A stretch of DNA of 64,000 nucleotides. Source: Caecitellus pseudoparvulus (lineage: Eukaryota; Bigyra: Bicosoecida). Shown here one piece after another: positions 41,417-52,500 of the stretch (position 1 is the first letter of the stretch; each line of letters opens with the position of its first letter). The stretch spans positions 372,001 through 436,000 of the forward strand of contig CBFFRQ010000068.1 of the NCBI GenBank assembly GCA_965644315.1, written 5' to 3'. The position numbers and the translations under genes were made by a program. The notes beneath the pieces were generated by a model. The model saw only the letters and a program-made list of their open reading frames with translations. It searched no databases and was not told the DNA's origin.

Positions 41417-42885
41417 ATGGCATCCTCCGCGAACATGGACGAGCAGTCGGACCGCCTGCCAGAGGAGATGCTGAAAGGTGCCTGCCTGCCGACCTGCTGA
41501 GCTGGACAGAAACGCCGGTGGCACGCCTTGCACGCCGACGCCACGCAGGCCTCACGCACGACTCCATCTTGATTTCCAAGAAGGACCTGGTGATTGGGGA
41601 GGAAATCGGCAAGGGCGCCTTCTCCAGAGTGTACAAAGGCACTTACAAGGGAATCCCCGTCGCTGTGAAGAAGCAGACAATCAGGTGAGCAGGTGCAGTG
41701 CAGCACTGCCACGCCTCGGCGCTGCCGGCTGTTTCCCACGGCACAGCGCGGCACCGCCCCCGCACGCAGCGAAGAGAACCCGGAAAAGTTCCTTATGACT
41801 GAGCTTGGCGTCTTGCAGTGAGTGCCCCGCGCGGCTTGTGTCGCTGTTGCCTACGCCCCCACACCTGAGTTGCATTCTCTGCAGCGGCGTGAAGCACCCC
41901 AACCTCATCCGGTACTACGGCGCCTCCTTCGAGGGCAAGGAGATCTTCATCATCACCGAGCTCATGGTGGGCGGTGGTGCGTCGCCTGGTGCCTGGCACC
42001 CGCCCTTCCTCCCCTCCCACCCCTCTCCCGCCACCCCGCCCACCGCAGAACTGAAGCAGCTGCTGGACAAGGAGGACTTCAAGCTGCCGTGGAAGCTGCG
42101 CGTGCGCATCGCCCGAGACATCGCCGCCGCCATCTGCTACCTGCACGAGCAGCAGCTGCTGCACCGCGATATCAAGCCCGACAACGTCCTCATCGACGAC
42201 GACTGGCGCCCGGTGCTGTCCGACTACGGCTTCGCCCGCAAGCGCCAGACGGCGGCCGCCATGACCATCTGCGGCACAGAGGAGTTCATGGCGCCGGAGA
42301 TGATCTGGGGCGAGGACTATGACGAGCGCGTGGTGCGTGCCACGGCGTGCCACCCTCCTGCACCCACCCCCCCTTCACCCCCCCTCACCCCCCCCCCCTC
42401 AGGATGTCTTCTCCTTCGGCATGCTGCTGGTGGAGATGATCACGGGGCGGCGCCCCGGCAAGCATGGCTGGCTGGAGCGCACACCCCGGAACAAGTTCAA
42501 CTTCGAGATGGCAGACCTGGAAGCCGCCATCCCGCCCGAGTGCCCCGACAGCCTCACGGAGTGCGTGAAGCAGTGCCTGGCCTACGAACCGGACGACCGC
42601 CTGGACTCGGACAGCATGCTGGAGTGGCTGCAGGAGCTGTACGCGGAGATGGAGGGCGACGAGGCGGCGCCCAAGCCCACCGACATCCTGGGCGGCGCCG
42701 CCATCGGCTCCGCCTCCCATGCCGACGCCCAGGCCAAGGCGGCCCAGGACGCCGTGGCGGCAGCCGTGGCAGGGCAGGGTACTGCGGGGGGCAGCTCCGC
42801 CTTCGCCTCCAAGCTGGCGCCTCGCAGACCCGCCTTCAAGCCCAGCCTGGGCGGGGTGGGGGAGGCCTCTGTCATCGAGGAGTAG
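41417..42885 (+). CDS. TKL/LISK-like protein kinase with DYG motif
   Basis: Six exons (41417-41477, 41549-41684, 41770-41817, 41885-41976, 42049-42332, 42403-42885), all introns 67-85 nt and all phases consistent, give 367 residues. Kinase landmarks: glycine loop IGKGAFSRVYKG (40-51), VAVKK with the catalytic Lys at 61, HRDIKPDN at 151, DYG instead of DFG at 171, MAPEMIWG near 193 and DVFSFGMLLVEMITG near 208. The activation-to-F-helix block resembles LIM/TES kinases and plant TKL kinases. The C-terminal 80 residues are Ala-rich and unstructured. All key catalytic residues are present, so it is probably active. It is not possible to tell from sequence whether it phosphorylates Ser/Thr only or also Tyr. 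Substrate unknown. Confidence 0.93.
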
Positions 42886-42938
42886 TGCGGGGGGAGGGCG
42901 CTGCTGTTGCATGAATTCACACCATCACACCCACCACG

Positions 42939-44983
42939 CTACACCCCGGCAGTGCGGCCCTCCTCCACCACCGGCACGACGAGGCCCGCCAGTGAGCCGT
43001 AACTCTTGGCGCCCGGCATGCCTGCGCGGGGCAGGGGGTTGGATGCCGCCGAGCCAGCCGACACGACAGAGGCGGAGGAGGGGAAGGGAGAGGTGGAGGA
43101 GGGTGGGGGGGGCAGGTCCAGGCGGGAGCCGCCCCCTACACCCTTGCCGGGCAGCTTGTGGGGGGGCACCGTCCACCCCGTCGCCGCGACCAGCTCCCGT
43201 GCAGCCCACTTGGCAGCCTCCGGCGCAAGGGTGGTCAGGCACTCTTCCAAGCCGGCCTGCGTGGCGGCGGCGTCGGCGGCGGTGAAGGCCAGGGGGGGCT
43301 TCATCTTGATGACGTTGTTGAAGGGGCCGTCCGTGGACACCAGGATGTGGTGCACGTCGCGCATGCGCCGCGTGACGGCGGTGGCCAGGCGTGGCAGCGG
43401 CACCTTCGTGTCCCGGGACGCCACCAGCTCCAGCCCCACGAACATGCCCCGCCCCCGCACGTCACCCACGTACTGCCCGCCCTCAGGGTGCTCCGCCAGG
43501 GCGCGGAAGCCCTCCAGCAGTGCCTGCCCCACCGTCGCTGCGTGGGCCATGAGGCCCTCCGCCTTGATGACGCGCAGCACCGCCAGCCCCGCCGCACAGG
43601 CCACGGGGTTGCCGCCGTACGTGTTGAAGTAGGGCATGCCGTTGTTGAAGGAGGCGGCGATGGCGGGCGTCGTCACCACAGCGGCCAGCGGGAAGCCGTT
43701 GCCGATGGGCTTGCCCAGTGTTACGATGTCGGGCACGACACCTTGCTGCTGAAACGCCCACCAGTGCGTGCCGACGCGGCCGAAGCCCACCTGCACTTCG
43801 TCTGCGATGCAGACCCCTCCCGCGCTACGCACGGCACTGTACACGCCTTGCAAGTACCCCTTGGGCAGGATGATCTGCCCGCCGCAAGACAGCATGCTCT
43901 CGGCAATGAACGCTGCCACTTGCTGGCCACCTGCCGCCACACGCTCCACAATGCCGCTTACTTCGCTTGCGTACGCTTCCCCCACAGCTTCATCCTCCAG
44001 GCTGCCCGTGTGGGGGCCACGGTATGCATCAGGTGCAGTGCAGATGTGCACGTTTGGGTATGGCGCAGTCAGCTCGTCCTTGTCCAGGGTGTACGACGGC
44101 CCCTTTGCCTCGTGCTCTTTCAAACACCGCAACTTGTACGTGGACAGCGGCGTCAGCGCTGCCGTGTGCCCGTGGTAGGCATGGTCCACGGCGATCCACT
44201 GGTCGCCTTTCGTGTGCGCCATGGCCAGGCGCATGGCCAGGTCGTTGGCCTCGGAGCCTGAGTTGACAAAGAACACCTTCGTCAGGTCGCTGCCCTCAGG
44301 CATGGTGCCCAGCAGCTCCTCCGCAAACTGCACCAGGGTGGGGTGCAGGTACCGGCTGTTGGTGTTCAGGGTGCCCATTTGCTCCGACACAGCCTTCACT
44401 ACAGCCGGGTGGCAGTGCCCCAAATGGCACACCTGTGCAGAGGCCCAGGCGTGGCGGTGAAGGTGCAAGCCAGGGCAGCTGAGGACCACCTGGCCCATGC
44501 ACTGGCGAACGCACGTTGTTCACTCCATCGAGGTACTTCTGCCCTGAAGCGTCAATGAGAAACTGGGCCTCTCCCTTTGTGATAAGTAGAGGGTCATCGG
44601 ACTGGTGAATCCTGCTCAGGTGCGAGGGGGGAGGTGTGAGGCTCCCTCGGTAGGGTTGCCGCTGCGGAACTTGAGCGGAAGTTTGCTCCCGTTCAAGTTC
44701 CCTAAACGCCCACCAGGGGACAGTAAGGTCGCACAGGGCACATAAACAGGATGGTTTTAAGATGTTCCGCAGCTCTCCATGCACCGCAAGTCACATCCGG
44801 AGCTACTAGGGAGCTGCAGATGCAGCGCCACCTCTCGGGCGGATCAGCCGCACACAGTTTCCCCTTATTGGAGGAACAAACGAGCCAGGCAACGCGGCAG
44901 TCAACAACTCACTGGAGATTCGCACCAGTCACAGCCTGGCGCCGTTGCCAAAGCGCCTCCTTCTCTGAGGTTGCACTGGCCAT
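42939..44983 (-). CDS. Class-III PLP phospho-lyase, ETNPPL/PHYKPL-like
   Basis: Pyridoxal-phosphate enzyme related to ethanolamine-phosphate and 5-phosphohydroxylysine phospho-lyases. Three exons: 44913-44983, 44515-44611 and 42939-44432. The first intron (301 nt, GTGAGT...GAGCAG) joins GANLQ to [17 protein letters not shown]; the second (82 nt, GTGCGT) joins DGVNN to [12 protein letters not shown], matching animal homologues. Motifs: [38 protein letters not shown] with the PLP-binding Asp, the Schiff-base Lys in TLGKPIGNG, and [12 protein letters not shown]. About 553 residues. The C-terminal 70 residues after the enzyme fold are a Ser/Pro-rich extension. Which phosphorylated amine is used cannot be told from sequence; an aminotransferase role is less likely because the GHCHP and FNTYGGNP blocks match the phospho-lyases. 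Confidence 0.92.
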
Positions 44984-45472
44984 GGTGATTCTGTGGAGGA
45001 GCAGGGAGCACTGATTCTGTGCAAGCTGGTCCCTCTTCAAGAGGCCTCACGCCGCCCACAACAATGCTCACCTGAGCAAGAAGCAGAAAACTCTCAATTT
45101 ACCGAAACGAAATTTGAAAATTCAACTTTTCGTCGGCAGGTTGGTTTTGTCTGCGTCACAAGAAGAAGGGCAAGTCAGACGCCTGTTCAACTCTGCAACG
45201 CAGGCGAAACGCGCTCCGCACGCGGAATCTAGCTTCACCCGAGACACGCAAGCAAGCTTTTGAAGAACCACAAATCCAAAAACTACCATTCTTTCTCAAT
45301 GTTTCCTGGACCACCATCTTTTGGCCTAGTGAGCAGTTGGGTTGCAACAGGGTTGTGCCCATGCTCGCACGGTCTGCACCTTGCGTTTCATCCAGCTTGG
45401 CCTGGCATGCTCAAACAGCGAAGCCGCTCCGGGGGTCGCTCTCGGCGCTTGGCACGTGGAAGTGGCATTCAG
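44984..45472. promoter_or_regulatory. Divergent AT-richer promoter region
   Basis: 489 bp between the phospho-lyase start and the acetyltransferase start. The stretch around 45090-45140 is among the most AT-rich in the window (for example aaatttgaaaattc). No recognisable coding sequence, RNA or repeat. It presumably holds two promoters and the 5' UTRs. Confidence 0.5.
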
Positions 45473-46370
45473 ATGAACAAAGGAACAAACATTGACGTAT
45501 GCGAGCTTTCAGAGGCACATGACCCAAAGGTGCGGGGTGGGAGGCGTCTGGAGAGGGGTGGCGTTTCATCAGCCAACAAGAGCCCCGTCGCACGTCTGTG
45601 CTGGGACACAAAGCCCACGCCTTGCACCCACACAGGCCATCCAAGCATTGTGGAAAGAGGGGTTTCAAGAAATGGGGCCGTTTATCCGGGACATGTTGCT
45701 GCAACACCCTGTCACCCTGTGCGCGGCATTCAGCCTGTGCACAGGGCTGGCAGCCACCTTGGGCTGCGGTTTGGACGTCTGTTGCAGCATCGGAGCAGCT
45801 GCACTGCTGACATGCCACAGCCTGGTACCTGCAGTGTTCATGTGGGCACAGTCCCTCGGCATCTCCCGAATCTGGGACATGCAGCCAGGGAACCAACTCA
45901 GGGCTTGGCGCCCGACCACCCCGTCGCCGCACCCCGCCAACATGTGGGTTGCGACGTCCCGCGATCCCCAGCACGTTGTGGGCGTGCTGGGGATCTTAGC
46001 AGGCTCAGCCACTGTGGCCATGCCAGCGCTCAAGTCCCTCGCACAACGCAGTGCGGCTGGCCACGCCCACGTGCACCCACCACCAGTCTTGCGTGCTGCC
46101 GAGCGTGCCCACCTCGGCAAGGGAGGGAACTGCACCGTCTTCCGCGTATCAGTTGCTCCCCAGGCGAGGGGCAGAGGGGTGGGAAGGCTCCTCATGGCCA
46201 CTGCTGAGCGCTGGGCTTTGCAGCAAGGCTTCACTGCGGTGCAACTCACCACCGCCTCTCCCACCGCCATCGCCTTCTACCTCCGCCTGGGCTACCGCAT
46301 TCACAAGCAGAAAGTGCGCCTGTTTGACTTCCAAGTGGTGCATATGACCAAGAGCCTTGTAGGCATGTGA
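45473..46370 (+). CDS. Membrane-associated GNAT acetyltransferase, NAT8-like
   Basis: Two exons, 45473-45529 and 45636-46370, with a 106-nt GTGCGG intron, phase 0; 263 residues. N-terminal MNKGTNIDVCEL is followed by AIQALWKEGFQEMGPF. Two hydrophobic stretches (LCAAFSLCTGLAATLG and CSIGAAALLTCHSLVPAVFM) lie before the acetyltransferase fold. The acetyl-CoA loop is VAPQARGRGVGRLLM, and the C-terminal strand has AIAFYLRLGY. A membrane hairpin ahead of a GNAT fold is the layout of the vertebrate NAT8 family, ER-bound enzymes that acetylate cysteine conjugates or lysines (family knowledge). The substrate here is unknown. It is divergent from the phospho-lyase and convergent with the large lectin receptor. 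Confidence 0.85.
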
Positions 46371-46516
46371 CAGTATCAGACTCTGCGACTGCCTTTGCCA
46401 AGTCATGGCAGAACAGTCAAATGAATTCACACATCGCATCACAATACAGTCCCATGTGCTGACAGGCAGCGCAAGAAGCACTGCTGTGGCCCATGCAGCA
46501 ATACAAAAGACAGCAC

Positions 46517-49500
46517 TCACCACATCTTTCTCTTCGCATACGCGCGCTCACGCGCCGCATCGCGCAAGATCTGCTGCCGCTCCCGCCCGCTCATCACGCT
46601 CAGCTGCGCCGCAGCTGTCGCGTATGCTGCGCGCCACTTCTCCGCGCCCTGCCCGATCGCCAGCGGCGTCACGCTTGCACGCTCACGGCGCACCATCTGG
46701 GCACCCACCACGCCTGGGTTCAAAGCACCCGGCCCGCTCTCACCGTCACCGCCCAGGTCCACACTTCCCTTGCCCGCCACCTCCAGCCGTGACGTGGGCC
46801 CATCCTTCTCACCCCCACCCGACCCAGCCTGCTTCCCCCGCCGACCAGCCATACGCTTGCCACCCTTCATCATGCTCTGCGCCACCACAGACATGCGAGC
46901 ACGCCGCACGTGCCCGGCGCCATCACGCGAGGCAGCCGACGAGGCGGGACCACCCCCACTGCCCCCACTGCCCTTCCCACCAGCTGCACCCAGCTTGTCC
47001 TGCAGAGTGCGGAACACCATGGGGTTGCCCCCTGCCTGGTACCGCACATGGCGCTCCTCAGGCAGGTCCACCACGGTGCGCTGCAGACGCCGCTTGCGAC
47101 GGGCAAAGGCCTTGGCCTCCGCCTCCGCACCCATGATCAACACACGCCAGAAGGACGTCAACAACGTCAAGAACAGGCCCATGGACATGATGAACACCAG
47201 CACTGCCAGATTCCGCCCGCCATTCCGCCCCAATGGGAACACACTCAGCTCCCCCTCCATGAACGTCACGTAGTTCATGAGCCCCGCCGTCACGGCCAGC
47301 GTCAGGGAGTACACCTTCACGTTCTCCTTCCACTTCTCGTTGTCCAGGAAGGGCGACTCGTACACCATGCTCACCACGACGCTGCTCACGACGAGGAAGG
47401 TGATGAAGAACTTCAACAACGCCACGTTCTGCGACTCTGGCGCCGCGAAGAACACCACCGTCACTGACAGCGCCAGCAGCACCAGCATGTTCAAGTGCCG
47501 GTAGTAGAAGTACACCGCCTTGTAGTCGTTGTCCAGGAAGTGCGCCAGGGTGTTGTTCTGCACCAGGGCAGGCGCCGTGTTGATCATGTGCAGCAGCTCA
47601 GCCTCCTCAGGCGACTTGGCGTCATTGCGGTGGCGCCACTTCTTCCCCAGCGCACGCTGGGCCTTGGCCACCTTCTGGAACCACTTGCTGCAGCACAGGG
47701 CACAGATGCAGCAGCAGAAGGCGTAGAAGCAGCAGCTGCACAGGCACCCGCAGCACGCACACCACCCACCACCAGCCCCCGCATCTTCGTCGTCGGCATC
47801 ATCCCCCTTCACCTGCCCATGCACCACACGCGCCTTCAGCGTGGCGCCGTACCCACCACGCTTGGCACTGGCTGTCGGTGTCGCGGCAGGAGCGCCCACA
47901 TCTCCACCTCGCATGCCATGCTTCAACATGGCCAGGGGGTTCGCCGTGCCCACACTGGGGCTGGCCTTGCTGCGCGCACCCCCCCCACGACGCCCCACAC
48001 TCATCTCGCTGTACGCTGCAGGGTCACTCAACATCGGGTGGAACGCTGTGCGCGCCACGTACAGCCCATGCACATCCTTCCGCAGCCACTCCGCGTCGTC
48101 TTGACCCGTTGCCAGACCCGCCCGCAGCGCACGAGCCCGCTGCCGCACGGCATCCATCGCCCCGAAGGACGACGACATGACTGTGCTGCGGTACGCCGCC
48201 ACCTGCTCCAGCTCCTCGGGGTCGCGAATGCTGAAGGCATCTGCACTCTGCAGCTGCACAGCCTTCTCAGATGGCATCAGCAAGTGCTGCGCCGCAGACA
48301 GGCCGGCGTACGCACCACCGGGCAGCGCCGCACGTGACCCCAGCCGGCCTGCCCGCATCAGCAGCTCGGCATCTGCCTTGTACCCTGGCCGCGCCCTCAC
48401 GAACATGGGGTTCAGTGTGCCGCCCTTCGCGGTGCTGGCGCCCCCCACGCCAGCACTGCGCAGGGCAGGTGCCGCGGCGGTCTTGGCCGCTGCCCCTCGC
48501 GTGGGCATCAACGAAAACCGCTTCTTGCGCACCCGACCACCCGCACCAGCCGCGACAGCCGCCGCCTCGGCAGCTGCCACAGCCTTCGCCTTCACCACAG
48601 GACTCACCACTGAGGCGGGCAAGGACGCCAGCCGAGCAGCGGCACCACGTGACATCACGCCGCCCTGCCCGAAGTACAGCTCACCCAGGTCCACACGCCG
48701 GGGGCCCTCCTTCCCGTCGCCCCCGCCCCCATGCACCTTCAGGTGCTGTGCCAGCAGGCTCTCCTCGTCGCTGTCAAAGCCACCCACATCACCCATCGCC
48801 ACAGCTGCCGCCTCGACAGGGTCCACCACCCGCTTGCCCACCGCCATGGACTGCCGGCGCACCTTCTTCGCAATGGCCTTGCTCTTCACCTTGGCGGCGC
48901 TGCCACTGGCCTTCACAGCTGCCCGGGCAGCCTTCACCGCGTTCACCTTGGCTGTCGCACGGGCATACGCCTGGGCAGCCTGGGACTTCAACATCACCTT
49001 GTGGATCTTGCGACGCACCCACAAGTACGTCAGGACGGGGTACCCCACCACATACAGCAGCAACAGGGCTACCGCCATGGCGCCAGGCACCACGTGGTCC
49101 TCTGCAAAGCACTCGTAGAAGGGGTTGCTCACCAACAGCCACTTCTCCACCACCTCACCCCCATCATCCACCAGCTCACGGCTGCAGTACAACAGCCCCA
49201 GCACCGTGTTGCACACAATCGCATACATCAGTGTCATCAACGTGAACGTCAGTCGCCGCAGCAGGGGCTTCACCTTCCCCCACACACCCACAGCCGCCCG
49301 GGGGTCCACACCCTCCGCCTCACCCTTCCCCTTGCCCCCCGCCTTCTCCGCCTTCAGCGCAGTCATCACCACCGTCAGCACCAACAACCCCAACGCGATG
49401 CCCATCGTCGTCTTCTCGGCCGTGAACGGCGCCTGGTCCAGACAGGCAGGCGGCACCAGACCAGAGCTGTCAAACTGCAGCACGTTCAGCTGTGTGTACA

Positions 49501-52500
49501 GGGACTGCAAGTACGGCGGCAGGCCAGGGCTGGCTGCCTTGCCCACCTGCACAATCACCTGCAGCATGCTCACCGTCCACACGACAAACTGCGCCGCTCG
49601 CTTCATGCCCCCTGCGAAAGAGCCGCCCTTGATGGCCGTCACGATGCGGATGGCCGTCGCCATCACCAGGAACAACCCGAAGGCTGCCCCTGCAAAGGCC
49701 AGCGGCGGCAGCACCAGCTCCAGCCCGCCCTGGCTTTCGGGACATGGCGTGCAAGCCCCAGTGTCCTTCGGGTAGAAGCCCTTGCTGCACAGCGCACACA
49801 GACGGCCCTCATACCCCACACCACATGCCGCTGTGGACGTCGTGTAGTTCCACCCTGTGCACCGCTCCAGCGACGGAGGCGCACACGCGCTGGCCGTCAC
49901 ACGGGAGTCCTCAGACGCCACCCAGTACCCAGGCTTGGGCCACCGACGGTACCCTCCCGGACACAGCTCACCCACCCCACACCGCACACAGTCATCCCCT
50001 GCGCCAAATGCACAGTTGCGATGCCCAGGGTCGGTGGCATCACGGCACACTGGCCCAGGCGGCGTGTACCCGACACACGACGCCGTCACGAATGTCCCGT
50101 ACCCCAGCAGTGAGTGTGCCTGCTCTCCGGGCGCCGATGCACCTGTCTGTAGGCGGCGCGAGGCGGAAGCAGCTCCAGAGGGCAGGGATGCACGAGCTGC
50201 ACTGCCAGCGCCTGGGCACGCCAGGGGGCACGCCGACACGCCCCCCAGCACGACACCAGCCCCTGCACCAGCCACACGCAGTGTCCCGGCACTCCGAGCA
50301 GATGCCCACGCCGCCTCGCCCGCCACGAACAGCGTGTGCCCCGCCTCCACCCAGTCCTCCACGGCAGTCCCTGCCGCCCGGGCACGCCATGTCGAGCTCA
50401 CGTGCTCCACCCACTCCGCCGGCACCATGGGCGGGTTGGCCACCCACAGCGCGCGGTAGGCACGTTGGCCTCGACATGCCTCCTCAGAGGGGCACATGCT
50501 GCTGTACGATGGCATCCTCAGCCGCAGCACCAGACCGTCACTGGACACGGCAGACACGTTCAGCTGCATGTCCCCCAGCCACACCTGTGCACCTGGCACA
50601 AACGCAAACGGCTGCACGGGCAGGCCCGCACTGGAGGCAGGCGGTGTGAAACCTGGCACTGCAGTCGTCGGCACACACCGCACACGGTGCTTGCAGTCCG
50701 CGACGATCACGATGTCCTGCAGGCCGCCCAGCGTCACGACGAAGTAGTCCCCGCCGTCCCGCGACTCCACACCCGTGAACACGGTGAACGGCGAGTCACC
50801 CTCCACACCACTGCCGTCCCCCGCCCTGCCTTCAAAGGGCGCCGCAGATGCCGCTGCCAGGATGCGGCTGTAGTTCGTGGACAGCGACGCCAGGCCTCGC
50901 CCCGGCACGCCCGTGTCACCCCCACCACTGCCCCAGCTGGACATCCACCCTGTGCCCCCTGGCAGCGCAATCAACACATCCCCCACAAACGGGTACACTG
51001 TCGGCACGCTGGCAAACGGCACGCTGATGGGCGGCAGGCCTGCGTACACCTGCAGACCAGACGACACGCCCTGCAGCTGGGACGTGATCACACACGTCAC
51101 TGCAAAGGCCCGCGACCACGTCTCGGGCGCCAGGGAGCTCACGCCCCGCAGCGACAGCGGAGCAGCCCGCAACCACTGCCGCATGCCGCCTGGGCCCACA
51201 CTGGCGTCCAGGGAGAACTGCTCAGGCGTCACACGCACAGCGCCCGGTACACTCCCGCTGCACTGCACCACCACCACTTCGTTCGGGCCTGGCTGGTTTG
51301 GCATGACGACCTCGAACCCCAGGCCCAGCGGTGTCGAGCCTGCAGACAGCAACAAGGGCGTCTCCACAGACGCAGAGGTGGGCTGACCAGGCACACGCAA
51401 GTCGCGCAACCACGCGGCCCTGCCCAGACGCGGATCAATGGAGCTCGGTGACACATCCACCACCCCGCCTGCGCCGGCAATGTCACTGCCCTGGTGATCG
51501 AAGGCTTCCAGCGGGGACGCGCCGCTCACAGCCGGCCGGGCATACGCACCAGACGTGTTGAACACATCCACACTCTCCACAGCGCGGGCGTCCACTGTCA
51601 GGCTGAACAAGTCGCACTTGCTGCTCAACAGCCGCACAGGGCTGAACGGCGCCGACGCAGCGCTCTGGCCCAGGGAGTTCCCTGAACGGGTGTAGAACCG
51701 CAACAGCCGGTCCTCAGGCAAACCTTGCACGTTCATGGCACGCACGATGCTGCCGCTGCGCTCCACTGACGCGCCCACCGTGCCGCCCGTCGCACTCTCG
51801 AATGCAGCACGGCTGCCAGCCAACGCCACCAGCGTGCCATTCTGCACCAGTGCAGCTTGGCTGGGTGCGCCACTACCCTGCCATGTCCACACACTGTAGT
51901 ACTGCATGCCGTTGGAGTGAGCAGTCGCTATGGCAGACCACTGCGACACCAGCTCACTTCGCGCGCCGAGCGACCCTGCAGACAGGGAGCCCGCGAGAGG
52001 CACGGGCGCAGGCGCCGTCACACTGCCATCCGTGGACGCACTGGAAGGCCCCATCCACGCCAGCCCACTGCCCACCGCCGTCACAGTGGCCCACGTCAGA
52101 GCAGGCAGCGGCACACGTGGCGCAGAGTCAGCCCACGACACCACAGCATTCAGTTGGCATGGGTCCACAGCAGTCACTGCCCCAGCACTTGTCGGCCGCG
52201 CATCCACACACTGCACAGCAGCAGGGAACGCCCCCGCCGCGATGTCGCTGTCAGACGCCGTCCACAGCACAGTCCCGTCGGCCAAGTGAAACGCCCACTC
52301 ACTCGTGCCACTGCACCGAGCCCGTGTGAAGCCCCATGGCAGCAGGGGCGCCGTGCACCGTGCGACACACTCCGTGTCCAGACCCGTGTACCGGCCTGTC
52401 CCGTTCACCGCCACGCCCAGACGCTCACAGGTCCAGGAGCCCCCACCTGCCACACGTGGCAGAGGGCGACAGTGGGGGGCGCTGGGCGACGGCGTCTGGG

